From a virus: a stretch of DNA of 60,959 nucleotides. Every line of letters starts with the position of its first letter. Position 1 is the first letter of the stretch. Made by a program: the position numbers and the translations under genes. Location: positions 1-60,959 of the IMG/VR virus record IMGVR_UViG_3300021960_000075, one strand, 5' to 3'. Of this stretch, positions 44,239 to 52,061 are shown piece after piece. The notes beneath the pieces are model-generated. The model was given only the letters and a program-made list of their open reading frames with translations. It did not search any database and was not told the origin of the DNA.

Positions 44239-44933
44239 GTAAAACATTCAGATGTGGACCAACACTTCAGTATGATGATTCAGACTGGTATGAATCAAGA
44301 GTTGAGGAATTAGGTCATATAAATCCATCATTAGAATTTTGGCTAAAAGAAAATGCTTCTAATTTTTCTACAGCCATAGTAATAGGTGCAGGATTTGGTT
44401 TATCTTCTAAACAGCTTATTGATGCAGGTGCAGAAGTAACTTCTTTAGAGCCTACTAATTCTAGATTTGCATTGTTAGAGACTAACATACCTGATGGTAA
44501 TAATATCAATAAAGCTGCTGGAAGTTTAGCCGGACAACAAATACTATATTCAAATGAAAATAATAAATCAGGAGCAAGAGTAGGTAAAGAAATTGGTTTG
44601 CAAACTCAAATAGTAGATGTAATTACTATTGATAGTTTAAATATTAATCCTGATTTAATATTGATTTATGCAAACGGAAATGAATTAGATGTATTAGATG
44701 GTGCAAGTGCTACTCTTGCAAGCAACCCAAATTGTAAAGTAGTTTTAAAATGGGTTCCTGATTTATTAGATGATGTAGATGAAGCTGTAACTAAATTACA
44801 AACTTATAATAAATCTATAAAAATAATTCACTGGGAAGAAGATGATTCTATTAGTTATAAAGAGCAATTAACAGGAGTATTGCCTAACGATAACTTGAAA
44901 GCGGTTGTATCAGCGGACCTACTATTGGAGTAA
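44226..44933 (+). CDS. FkbM-like SAM-dependent methyltransferase, 235 aa
   Basis: TTG start overlapping oxygenase 3. Residues about 48-85 show a Rossmann SAM-binding pattern (AIVIGAGFGLSSKQLIDAGAEVTSLEPTNSRF). Residues near 130-180 (VDVITIDSLNINPDLILIYANGNELDVLDGA, CKVVLKW) have the FkbM order. There the usual D-x-E-G is replaced by YANGNE, so catalysis may be altered. FkbM enzymes often methylate sugar hydroxyls. It is embedded in the oxygenase operon. Confidence 0.65.
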   Translation: MAIVSKTFRCGPTLQYDDSDWYESRVEELGHINPSLEFWLKENASNFSTAIVIGAGFGLSSKQLIDAGAEVTSLEPTNSRFALLETNIPDGNNINKAAGSLAGQQILYSNENNKSGARVGKEIGLQTQIVDVITIDSLNINPDLILIYANGNELDVLDGASATLASNPNCKVVLKWVPDLLDDVDEAVTKLQTYNKSIKIIHWEEDDSISYKEQLTGVLPNDNLKAVVSADLLLE

Positions 44934-44934
44934 T

Positions 44935-45786
44935 ATGAAAAAACGATGGTGGGAACGAAAAAAATACAGCAGAATTCTAGAAGAAAAAACACATATTCTT
45001 GGAGAAGAAAACGAAATACTTTTTCTAGTTAAGCCTGAACACGCTCATTATAATGATTTAGCACCTGTTCGACCTGCAAAAGATTTTATGCCTGCTTGGT
45101 ATAAAAATCTACAGCGTGAATGGACTGAGATGCGTGATGGTCAACACGAACACGGCTATGACGAAACTTGGAATGGTGTTCCTTATAAAGATAACTCAAT
45201 TAAAAAATGTCCTACTGTAAAAGACATAATGTTTAGTGGATACATTATTCCCCTGTGGCTAGATTTAAAAATAAATTTTACAGTAGAAACAGGATTTGAT
45301 TGGTATAACAAACACGCTTTTGAAGAAACTATTACTTATCACAGTCCTAATTCAATAGGAGCAATGCCTATTAATGAAGGGTCTTTTTCTTCCGCAATGA
45401 AGTTTACGAACCCTTGGGATATTGTTACTCCTCCGGGATGGTCAGTATTAATTACTACTCCTTGGTATCACAGACATTGGGAGATAGAAATAATGCCTAG
45501 TATCGTAGAAACAGATAGTTACCATCAAATGAATATTCCCTTTTTATATCACGGTCAAGGAGAAAGAACTTTTAGACAAGGTATGCCTTTGATTCAGGTA
45601 ATACCTTTTAAAAGAAGTGGATTTGATACTCTTAAAGGTTATCAGTCAAGAATGATGGATAATTTAGAAAGAGTTTATTATGATAAGACAAGGGCTGCTG
45701 AAAGAACCAAGCAAAATGGTTGGTATAGATGGCTTACCCAACAGAATAGAAAAATATGGAAAAGAGATGGAATTATAGATGAATAA
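44935..45786 (+). CDS. PPG/ETD-motif protein, DUF6065-like, copy 2, 283 aa
   Basis: ATG at 44935 after GGAG. Motifs in the same order as copies 1 and 3: PARPAKDFMPAWYKNL-like N-terminus, KKCPTVKDIMFSGYIIPLWLD, MKFTNPWDIVTPPGWSVLI, IMPSIVETDSYHQMNIPFLY and GMPLIQVIPFKRS. The N-terminus is basic (KKRWWERKK). Conserved His, Asp and Glu residues could bind a metal, but no known catalytic motif is certain. Confidence 0.6.
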   Translation: MKKRWWERKKYSRILEEKTHILGEENEILFLVKPEHAHYNDLAPVRPAKDFMPAWYKNLQREWTEMRDGQHEHGYDETWNGVPYKDNSIKKCPTVKDIMFSGYIIPLWLDLKINFTVETGFDWYNKHAFEETITYHSPNSIGAMPINEGSFSSAMKFTNPWDIVTPPGWSVLITTPWYHRHWEIEIMPSIVETDSYHQMNIPFLYHGQGERTFRQGMPLIQVIPFKRSGFDTLKGYQSRMMDNLERVYYDKTRAAERTKQNGWYRWLTQQNRKIWKRDGIIDE

Positions 45787-46621
45787 ATGTCCTGTGCCTA
45801 AACACGGCTACAAAATACCTAAGCTAACAGATATATGGTCTAAAAAATTAAGCACTATAAATAAGGATATGCCTACTGTTGCTTTTACTTTACCTCGTAA
45901 AAATTTAGAATGGGGTCAATTAGAAAATAAAGAAACTCAGAGTGAACACCCGCCAATAAACTTTAATACACCAAGTAAATTTATCAAGGCACCTAATGGT
46001 TGTGTATCTACACAGTTTATGCGTAATAGAATGTATGAATGCTATTTTCCTTGGTCATATGTAAAAGTAAAGATGTCTAAGAATAAATTTGCTGATGAAG
46101 TAAATAGATTTGATGGTTGGGATATGACAGCAAACTTTTATGGGAATGTTAAACACCACGGACCATTTAGAGATATTATTTTAGAAGAAAAAGAAGCTTG
46201 GGGAGATAGAGAGCGTCCTGTATTACAAATAACAATGCCAATTATGTTATTTACTGATGACCCTGAAGTCTGGATGGATGTAATACCTAGTGATAGAAAT
46301 GCAGGTAAGAACCTTCCAATATCTACAATTCCGGGATTTATGCCTATATACGGATGGTCTAGAGGATTATCTTGGGCTTTTGAATGGACAGATATGAACA
46401 ATTTAGAACTAAATCTAAACCACGATGTAGTTATGTTTAATTTATTATTTAGCAAACCTGTAAAGCTTGAGTATGTTGAATGGAATGAAACATTGAGTAA
46501 GCAATGGAATCAGATAGTAGGTTCTAGTGTTAATAGAAGGGATACAAATATGTTATATCCTTTAGCACTAGAAAGAAGACCTAAAAATGTATTAAAGAAA
46601 GATAAATGGTGGAAGCGTTAA
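45779..46621 (+). CDS. divergent relative of the DUF6065-like proteins, 280 aa
   Basis: Overlaps its upstream neighbour by 8 bases. Some pattern elements recall the family (INFNTPSKFIKAPNGCVST, QITMPIMLFTDDPEVWMDVIP, ISTIPGFMPIYGWSRGLSW, VMFNLLFSKPVKLEYVEW), but the PPG and ETDSYH motifs are not preserved. It may be a fourth, diverged copy or a partner. It overlaps the next oxygenase by 16 bases. Confidence 0.45.
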   Translation: MNKCPVPKHGYKIPKLTDIWSKKLSTINKDMPTVAFTLPRKNLEWGQLENKETQSEHPPINFNTPSKFIKAPNGCVSTQFMRNRMYECYFPWSYVKVKMSKNKFADEVNRFDGWDMTANFYGNVKHHGPFRDIILEEKEAWGDRERPVLQITMPIMLFTDDPEVWMDVIPSDRNAGKNLPISTIPGFMPIYGWSRGLSWAFEWTDMNNLELNLNHDVVMFNLLFSKPVKLEYVEWNETLSKQWNQIVGSSVNRRDTNMLYPLALERRPKNVLKKDKWWKR

Positions 46622-47139
46622 TTTTAAAAGATGTTTACCCAAAAAATATTTTTGATAGATTAATTACAGTTGCAAAAAGACAGGTTAATCATTTAACATA
46701 CAATGATTCTTTTGGAAGATATGGAGTAACTTATGGTAATAAAGAAAAAAATGAAGGACTTCATAGCCAATGGTTATCTAACTTTATTAATGTTTTAACA
46801 CCTTTAGCTAAAGAAGTATTTAATTCTTCAACTTTAGAACCTTCATACTCTATGTTTGCTGAATATAGAAAAGTAGGAGATACAATTCCTAATTTACCTC
46901 ATCATAAAGATAATAACGCTTGCACATACACAATAGATGTATGCCTTTATCAAGATACACCTTGGGCTATATGGATAGAAGGAAAAGAATATTATTTAGA
47001 GCCTAACCAAGCAATTGTAATTTATGGAGAAGACCAAGAACACTGGAGAGAAGAATTTCCTGACCCTGAAAATAATGTAGTAGGAATGATGTTTAATCAT
47101 TATGTTGAACCTGACCATTGGTGGAATAAAAATGTTTAG
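46606..47139 (+). CDS. 2-oxoglutarate/Fe(II) oxygenase-like protein 4, 177 aa
   Basis: Has LPHHKDNNACTYTIDVCLYQ (H100-x-D102), EYYLEPNQAIVIYGEDQEHWREE (H146) and VVGMMFNHYV at the end. This fits a short jelly-roll oxygenase without an obvious Arg or Lys for 2-oxoglutarate. It starts within the end of the previous gene and ends within the next, so the four genes from 44935 to 47881 are strongly coupled. Confidence 0.65.
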   Translation: MVEALILKDVYPKNIFDRLITVAKRQVNHLTYNDSFGRYGVTYGNKEKNEGLHSQWLSNFINVLTPLAKEVFNSSTLEPSYSMFAEYRKVGDTIPNLPHHKDNNACTYTIDVCLYQDTPWAIWIEGKEYYLEPNQAIVIYGEDQEHWREEFPDPENNVVGMMFNHYVEPDHWWNKNV

Positions 47140-47881
47140 CATAAAGGGAAACAATATAACTTTTAAAACACAGCAACCTGCATTGGTTGAACTAGAACCT
47201 GTGATACCTGCTGCTCAGGCTATACCTGAGTGGTTTCAAAATCTACATATGGATTTACCAAGACCTGAACATAAACCTTTTCCTATCATAGGCAACATTT
47301 TAAAATCTTGGAATTCACATACAATTAAAAAATGTCCTGCTGTTGTAGATTACTTTGCAGAAGGATACATAATTCCTATGTGGGCAGACATATTAGTTCA
47401 AAGATATGGTCAAGAATTTCATTTTGAAACAAATGGGATACAAGATGGCATAGGAAGCGTAATAGAATTTCACGATGAAGCACAATTTAAGACATATCCA
47501 TTTAAAAGAAATGATTATAGAAGAGCAGTAAAGTTTACTAGCCCTTGGTTCTTTTATACTCCACCGGGTTGGTCTACATTATTTATACAACCACAGTTAC
47601 ATCCACAAGAAAACTTTACATTATTTCCGGGAATTGTAGAAACAGATAGCTTTCATCAAGTTAACTTTCCAAGTATTTGGCACAGTGAAGGAGACAGAAT
47701 ACTTAAAAGAGGCTATCCTTTTATGCACTGTATTCCTTTTAAGAGAAGTAAAACTAAATTAATTGTTGAAGAATTTGGTCCAATGGATTACAGAAATAAT
47801 AATATGGAATCCTATAACCTTAGAAGTAAAATGACTGCAGGATACAGAGAAATCACACGACGTAATAGAAAGCTACAATAG
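47132..47881 (+). CDS. PPG/ETD-motif protein, DUF6065-like, copy 3, 249 aa
   Basis: ATG at 47132 after GGTGGA, overlapping the oxygenase by 8 bases. Full set of motifs: AIPEWFQNLHMD, KKCPAVVDYFAEGYIIPMWAD, VKFTSPWFFYTPPGWSTLFI, LFPGIVETDSFHQVNFPSIW, GYPFMHCIPFKRS. It is closest in pattern to copy 1. Directly followed by the ferredoxin gene. Confidence 0.6.
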   Translation: MFSIKGNNITFKTQQPALVELEPVIPAAQAIPEWFQNLHMDLPRPEHKPFPIIGNILKSWNSHTIKKCPAVVDYFAEGYIIPMWADILVQRYGQEFHFETNGIQDGIGSVIEFHDEAQFKTYPFKRNDYRRAVKFTSPWFFYTPPGWSTLFIQPQLHPQENFTLFPGIVETDSFHQVNFPSIWHSEGDRILKRGYPFMHCIPFKRSKTKLIVEEFGPMDYRNNNMESYNLRSKMTAGYREITRRNRKLQ

Positions 47882-47885
47882 ACAT

Positions 47886-48131
47886 ATGAAAGTATGGATT
47901 GACCAAGATTTATGCACAGGAGATGGTTTATGTGCCGAGATATGTCCTGAAGTATTTGTAATGAAAAATGATGGTCTTGCTTATGTTCAAGACTATGAAA
48001 GAGTCTATAGTGCTATTGACGGAAACCCTCAAGGTGCTGATGGTAAAGCCATTGTTCCTATAAACAAAATAGAGCTTGTCAAAGAAGCTGCTGAAGAGTG
48101 TCCCGGAGAGTGTATATTTATCGAGCTATAA
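47886..48131 (+). CDS. single-cluster ferredoxin, 81 aa
   Basis: CTGDGLCAEICP (C10, D13, C16, C20) and ECPGEC (C72-P) match small ferredoxins in which an Asp replaces the second Cys. Such proteins carry a [3Fe-4S] or a labile [4Fe-4S] cluster, as in Pyrococcus and many actinobacteria, where they feed oxygenases such as P450s. It lies four bases after copy 3 at the end of the oxygenase cluster, so it may supply electrons to one of these enzymes. No partner reductase is in the window. Confidence 0.82.
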   Translation: MKVWIDQDLCTGDGLCAEICPEVFVMKNDGLAYVQDYERVYSAIDGNPQGADGKAIVPINKIELVKEAAEECPGECIFIEL

Positions 48132-48132
48132 T
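48127..48132 (+). promoter_or_regulatory. leaderless -10 for the gene at 48139
   Basis: TATAAT overlapping the ferredoxin stop; exactly six bases (AATAGT) precede the ATG. No clear -35. Confidence 0.45.
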
Positions 48133-48138
48133 AATAGT

Positions 48139-48309
48139 ATGGTAAATAATTACAATTTAGAATGGGAACTGCTCAAAAAAAGCAAAGTAACTAATCGTGC
48201 ACCATCTTCCATCACTTCTGATATAAAAAATCATATAGATGATTTAGAGAATTGCCAATGTGGATGTAAGATTGTAAACACCTATTACAACAAAGAAACA
48301 AAAAAATAA
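48139..48309 (+). CDS. small Cys-containing protein, 56 aa
   Basis: The ATG at 48139 fits the -10 at 48127-48132 with the same six-base spacing as other leaderless genes here. The protein has a CQCGC motif near residue 39, possibly binding a metal, in an otherwise polar sequence. The upstream extension to 48076 lies inside the ferredoxin gene and is rejected. Not recognised. Confidence 0.45.
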   Translation: MVNNYNLEWELLKKSKVTNRAPSSITSDIKNHIDDLENCQCGCKIVNTYYNKETKK

Positions 48310-48320
48310 AAAAATACTTT

Positions 48321-48343
48321 GAAATGACATAAAATGTCATTTC
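48321..48343 (+). promoter_or_regulatory. perfect inverted repeat, probable operator
   Basis: GAAATGACAT (48321-48330), AAA, ATGTCATTTC (48334-48343): ten-base perfect arms. It covers the -35 zone of TATAAT at 48351-48356 and is not followed by a T-run. A repressor or activator site is more likely than a terminator. Confidence 0.5.
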
Positions 48344-48381
48344 ACTCTGCTATAATTATCTTGTCGAATAATAGGAGAATA

Positions 48382-48609
48382 ATGGCAGAACAGCAAAAAA
48401 TTGAAGTTGAAGACTTAGTCAAAGCTTTTAATAATCAAGTTAGTGAAATTGCTAAACTCAAGAAGATGATAGACAAGATGGCTATGAATGAAGCTAGACA
48501 TACTGTCGAAATCGCTGAAAGAGATGTAGTTATTGATAACTTAAAAGCTCTACTTCAACAATCTAGTGTTCATACACACGAAGATTTAAGTGTTTCTGAG
48601 GAAGAATAG
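48382..48609 (+). CDS. coiled-coil protein, 75 aa
   Basis: ATG at 48382 after AGGAGAATA. Nearly all helix with heptads (LVKAFNNQVSEIAKLKKMIDKM), acidic tail. It overlaps the next GTG start by one base. May be an oligomerisation partner for the following two genes. Family not recognised. Confidence 0.55.
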   Translation: MAEQQKIEVEDLVKAFNNQVSEIAKLKKMIDKMAMNEARHTVEIAERDVVIDNLKALLQQSSVHTHEDLSVSEEE

Positions 48610-48869
48610 TGCTAGATAAAATCGACGAACTATTTGAATCAGTTCACAGAGAACGCTCTCAAAAGCTAAAAGTAGATAAAATTCTTAATACTTTAGCTAA
48701 CGGAGATGACATAGAACAACAGGCAGCAGTAAAATTAGAATCACACTTAAAGAACCCAATGTACCCCGATGAAACTATCGTCATAGTGTTTAAAAAATTG
48801 GATTTCACGGTTTCTTTATCAGCAGTGAGAAACTGGAGAATCCAAAATAATGTCAAAACAGCAGGATAA
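48609..48869 (+). CDS. small HTH-like protein, 86 aa
   Basis: GTG start overlapping the preceding stop. The C-terminal 35 residues (DETIVIVFKKLDFTVSLSAVRNWRIQNN) read as a helix-turn-helix, with FTVSLSAVRNWRI as the recognition part. This suggests DNA binding. It overlaps the metallophosphoesterase by 20 bases and may be its DNA-targeting partner, since related phage phosphoesterases can carry a fused winged helix. Confidence 0.5.
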   Translation: MLDKIDELFESVHRERSQKLKVDKILNTLANGDDIEQQAAVKLESHLKNPMYPDETIVIVFKKLDFTVSLSAVRNWRIQNNVKTAG

Positions 48870-50127
48870 AAACCGAAAAGAAAAAGAATTAAAGTTCAAG
48901 GATGCTTTAGATTTTCCTGAAGTTGAACAAGCTAAAATAGATGATTTCCCTGTACCCCCTAAAGGTTATGAAGATTATTTTGAGTTTGATGAAAAGAGTG
49001 GAACTGGAACTTTAGCACAAAATAAAAAAGAATCTGAAGGTTCACCAGCAAAAAACTGGGACCAATGGCTTTTAGACAATGGAATTGACCCAAATTATTT
49101 TTGTGTTTTAGATGACACAATGAAATTTAGAACTTGGACAGGTGCCGGTGGAGAAAAGATGGTTCATTGGTCTTGTACTATAGTAAGAAAAAGTAGACAA
49201 CTTTTAGATGAAAAAGGTATTAAAGAATTAGTTGATAGAGCTAAAAAAGCTAAATTCAAAGCACCTAAAGTTTCTAAAGGTGATGCTAGCTTCGTAGTTC
49301 TTTTTTCAGACTGGCAGGTCGGAAAAAATGAAGGAGGCGGAACTAAATCTTTAATCAATAGAATTGAAGTAGGTGTTGCAGAAACAATACAAAGATTCAA
49401 AAATCTTCAAACTATTGGATATAATTTTGATGAAATAATTATAGGATGCCTCGGGGACATCGTCGAAGGGTGTTCAGGCTTTTACGATATGCAAGAATTC
49501 TCAGTCGAGCTCGATGACCGTGCTCAAAAAACTGTCGCTAGAAATCTTATGTTTACAGCTATAGATGCTTTTGCACAATTAGGCGTAAAAGTAACTGTTG
49601 TAAGTGTTCCCGGAAATCACGGAGAGAACAGAAGAGGCGGAAAAGCGTACACAAGCTTTATGGATAATAAAGATTTAGAAGTCGCAGACATATTAGAATT
49701 TTCAATGAAACAAAATCCTGAATCTTATAGTCACGTAAAGTACATACATCCAAAAAATAAAGATGATGCTACTTCTGTTGTTTATAAGTCTCACGGAAAA
49801 ATATTAGGATTTGTTCACGGTCACCAATTTCGTTCCGGGGGCGGTTCTTTTGTTCCAGCTAAAGCACAAGCTTGGCATAAAAATCAAAAGTATGGTGGAT
49901 ATAGTATCGGTTATGCAGATATTTTAAACTTTGGTCACTTCCATCACTTTACTTTTGTAGAAGACCCAATGCAATTAATTGGAGCACCTGCACTTGATGG
50001 TGGTTCTAAATGGATAGAACAAACACACGGTAAGCTAACTAGACCGGGTATGTTAAGCTATACAGTTGATAAATACGGTGTTGGTAATATCTTTAAAGCT
50101 CAGAAAAAATCAAAAAAAGAGTTATAG
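48850..50127 (+). CDS. calcineurin-like metallophosphoesterase, 425 aa
   Basis: Catalytic motifs of the superfamily in order: VVLFSDWQVGK (D-x-Q in place of D-x-H), GCLGDIVEG, VVSVPGNHGENRR, FVHGHQF and FGHFHHF. Two-metal phosphodiesterases of this type in phages are often annotated as Mre11-like exonucleases, but the substrate here is unknown. The N-terminal 140 residues are extra (LDFPEVEQAKIDDFPVPPKGYEDYF..., WDQWLLDNGIDPNYF) and may bind DNA or a partner. ATG in the overlap with the HTH-like gene. Confidence 0.85.
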   Translation: MSKQQDKNRKEKELKFKDALDFPEVEQAKIDDFPVPPKGYEDYFEFDEKSGTGTLAQNKKESEGSPAKNWDQWLLDNGIDPNYFCVLDDTMKFRTWTGAGGEKMVHWSCTIVRKSRQLLDEKGIKELVDRAKKAKFKAPKVSKGDASFVVLFSDWQVGKNEGGGTKSLINRIEVGVAETIQRFKNLQTIGYNFDEIIIGCLGDIVEGCSGFYDMQEFSVELDDRAQKTVARNLMFTAIDAFAQLGVKVTVVSVPGNHGENRRGGKAYTSFMDNKDLEVADILEFSMKQNPESYSHVKYIHPKNKDDATSVVYKSHGKILGFVHGHQFRSGGGSFVPAKAQAWHKNQKYGGYSIGYADILNFGHFHHFTFVEDPMQLIGAPALDGGSKWIEQTHGKLTRPGMLSYTVDKYGVGNIFKAQKKSKKEL

Positions 50128-50170
50128 AATAAGTACAGTATCTTAAAATATATATAGTAATATATATATT

Positions 50171-50959
50171 ATGGGATATTATTATTTATTAGATAACGAA
50201 AATCCATATGCCAAGATAAGAGAGAATAACAAAAGAGGAAACTACTATCCTTCAAGAAGTAGAGATATACAAGGAATAGTGGTTCATACTGCTGAAGGCG
50301 GTACTGAAGCTGAGCTTATAGCTAAGTATCTATCTACAACTAATAGAACAGCATCTGCTCACTGTGTAATTGATAACAAAAGTATTGTAAATCTACTTCC
50401 TGATGACTTTACAGCTTTTCACGTTAGAGGACACAACAGTAAATCTTTAGGTTTAGAAATAGCTTATTATGCTTCTCAATGGGGTAACAATAAAGAATAC
50501 GAAAATGAAGTAATTGCTATGAGTGCTAAATGGGCTGCAGAAAAAGTAAAAGTATATGACATACCTGTAAGAAGATTAACCATTGATGAATGGTTAAAGG
50601 GTCAGAAAGGATTTATATCACACGCTGAATTAGACCCTACAAGAAGAAGTGACCCCGGAATGAATTTTCCTTGGGAGCAATTTTTTACTTTAATTAAAGG
50701 CAAAGCCTTTAGAAAAGCTAAGCGACAAGCACCAAATTGGAATGGTAGAATATTTGTAGTGAGTGCACCATACGTAAAGGGAGATGACGTAGCTCAGTGG
50801 CAAGATGCTGCTGGTGGATTAACTGCAGATGGAGTTTATGGCAGAAAATCAGAAACAAGGTGTAAAGAAATTCAAAAAATAGCTGGATTAATTCCTGATG
50901 GCATAGTTGGTCCACAGACTTGGTATGCAACATTTGGATTACCAGAGATAGAGGAATAA
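50171..50959 (+). CDS. N-acetylmuramoyl-L-alanine amidase endolysin, 262 aa
   Basis: Amidase_2/PGRP-type zinc amidase: IQGIVVHTAEGGTEAELIAKYL (His39), ASAHCVIDNKSIVNLLPDD, HVRGHNSKSLGLEI, and FISHAELDPTRRSDPG with the remaining zinc and catalytic residues. A C-terminal peptidoglycan-binding repeat follows (VAQWQDAAGGLTADGVYGRKSE, GLIPDGIVGPQTWYATFG). It digests cell wall at lysis. The start has no clear Shine-Dalgarno but lies in a TA-rich stretch (48 bases after the last gene) like other promoter-start junctions here. It overlaps the next gene by one base. Confidence 0.88.
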   Translation: MGYYYLLDNENPYAKIRENNKRGNYYPSRSRDIQGIVVHTAEGGTEAELIAKYLSTTNRTASAHCVIDNKSIVNLLPDDFTAFHVRGHNSKSLGLEIAYYASQWGNNKEYENEVIAMSAKWAAEKVKVYDIPVRRLTIDEWLKGQKGFISHAELDPTRRSDPGMNFPWEQFFTLIKGKAFRKAKRQAPNWNGRIFVVSAPYVKGDDVAQWQDAAGGLTADGVYGRKSETRCKEIQKIAGLIPDGIVGPQTWYATFGLPEIEE

Positions 50960-51504
50960 TGCAATTAGAAGTATTAAGAATCAGTTCTCAAGAAGATTCT
51001 ACAAATGGAATTTTATTTGATATAACTGATGGCGTAAGAAAATTCTTATGCTACACAATAGAAGACGAATTTCGTGCTACTAAAGTAATGCACGAAACCC
51101 GAATTCCTGAAGGAACATATAACTTAACTCTAAGGTCAGAAGGTGGTTTCCACTCAAAGTATCTTAGTAAGTATGGTGCTGATTGGCACAAAGGTATGAT
51201 TTGGGTAAAAAATGTTCCGGGATTCGAGTTCATACTTTGGCATACCGGGAACACGGATGAGTCGACCTCGGGGTGTCTCATTTTGGGCTCAAGTCAAAAT
51301 GAAAATATAACTAAAAAAGACGGGTTCGTCGGAGCGTCTGTTGAGGCGTATAAACGAGTTTATCCAATTGTGCGAGATGCAATTTTATTGGATGAAGATG
51401 TCACAGTCACATATGTTGATTATGACTACAGAGAAGGTGGGAGATTTCTGTTACCATTACCTAGAATAGTTAGTGGTGGCGGGTCAGTAAAGAAGATACT
51501 TTAG
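50959..51504 (+). CDS. DUF5675-like lysis-region protein, 181 aa
   Basis: ATG at 50959 after GAGGAATA, overlapping the amidase stop. The pattern LEVLRISSQEDSTNGILFDI, FLCYTIEDE, RIPEGTYNLTLRSEGGFH, WVKNVPGFEFILWHTGN and TSGCLILGS is that of DUF5675 proteins, which commonly lie next to endolysins in phages. H-x-G-N...S-x-G-C resembles L,D-transpeptidase geometry, so a peptidoglycan activity is possible. Confidence 0.75.
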   Translation: MQLEVLRISSQEDSTNGILFDITDGVRKFLCYTIEDEFRATKVMHETRIPEGTYNLTLRSEGGFHSKYLSKYGADWHKGMIWVKNVPGFEFILWHTGNTDESTSGCLILGSSQNENITKKDGFVGASVEAYKRVYPIVRDAILLDEDVTVTYVDYDYREGGRFLLPLPRIVSGGGSVKKIL

Positions 51505-51514
51505 GAGGTATTAA

Positions 51515-51727
51515 ATGCCTGATTATTGGAGAACAGCACTTATTAGAGCAGCTAGAACAGCAGCTCAGACATTTGTAGCTGTACTAATGGCAAATCAAGC
51601 AGGAATGTTTGAAGCTGATGTTGTAATGGCTGCTTCTGTAGCCGGAGCATCTGCTCTAGTTTCTGCTATACAAAATGCGTTGGAAGACGCACCATTTCCA
51701 TTTATGTCTAAAATTCCTAAAGGATAG
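51515..51727 (+). CDS. holin-like membrane protein, 70 aa
   Basis: RTALIRAARTAAQTFVAVLMANQ matches the N-terminal pattern of r1t-type holins found in many actinophages, followed by a second hydrophobic segment (AASVAGASALVSAIQNAL) and a short polar end. GGAGGT precedes the ATG. Position right after the endolysin supports the role: forming holes in the membrane at lysis. Confidence 0.75.
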   Translation: MPDYWRTALIRAARTAAQTFVAVLMANQAGMFEADVVMAASVAGASALVSAIQNALEDAPFPFMSKIPKG

Positions 51728-51733
51728 TCAAGA

Positions 51734-51749
51734 TATAATCGGTTATAAT
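51734..51749 (+). promoter_or_regulatory. tandem -10 elements before a 5' hairpin
   Basis: TATAAT at 51734-51739 and again at 51744-51749. A transcript would begin almost at the foot of the hairpin at 51760, so the hairpin becomes the 5' end or an attenuator for the gene at 51798. Confidence 0.4.
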
Positions 51750-51759
51750 AGATAGAGAT

Positions 51760-51787
51760 GGTCGGGGAAACCCGACCTTTTCTATTT
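51760..51787 (+). terminator. rho-independent terminator with GAAA loop
   Basis: GGTCGGG (51760-51766), GAAA, CCCGACC (51771-51777), then TTTTCTATTT. It ends the endolysin operon. Confidence 0.85.
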
Positions 51788-51797
51788 AGGAGACAAA

Positions 51798-52058
51798 ATG
51801 GTACAGAAAGTAATGAGCGGTGGTCAGCTCTATTTAAATATCATCAAAAGAATTATTGCAGTATTTGTTGCTCAAGCATTGTCAATATTAGGTGCAGGTT
51901 CTTTGGTCGGTATAGATGTCTACCAGTCTGCTTTATTAGCTGGAATTATGGGGGTTGCTCACGTTGTTGAGATGTTAGCAAGAAAATACATAGATGATGG
52001 AAAATTAACGCTTGATGAGGTAAACGAAGTATTTAACGCAGTTCCTACTAGAAAGTAG
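51798..52058 (+). CDS. second holin-like membrane protein, 86 aa
   Basis: Two hydrophobic stretches (IIAVFVAQALSILGAGSLVG and ALLAGIMGVAHVVEMLA) and a charged C-terminus (DDGKLTLDEVNEVFNAV). The ATG has TTAGGAGACAAA upstream. Its arrangement resembles small LydA/phi29-like holins, and it may be a second holin or antiholin to the preceding gene. A frame opening at 51758 is a shadow. Confidence 0.65.
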   Translation: MVQKVMSGGQLYLNIIKRIIAVFVAQALSILGAGSLVGIDVYQSALLAGIMGVAHVVEMLARKYIDDGKLTLDEVNEVFNAVPTRK

Positions 52059-52061
52059 GAT

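Noticed and set aside
44905-44935. Longer N-terminus for the 44935 protein
   Set aside because: The extra codons lie inside the methyltransferase gene, and the GGAG site fits the ATG at 44935.
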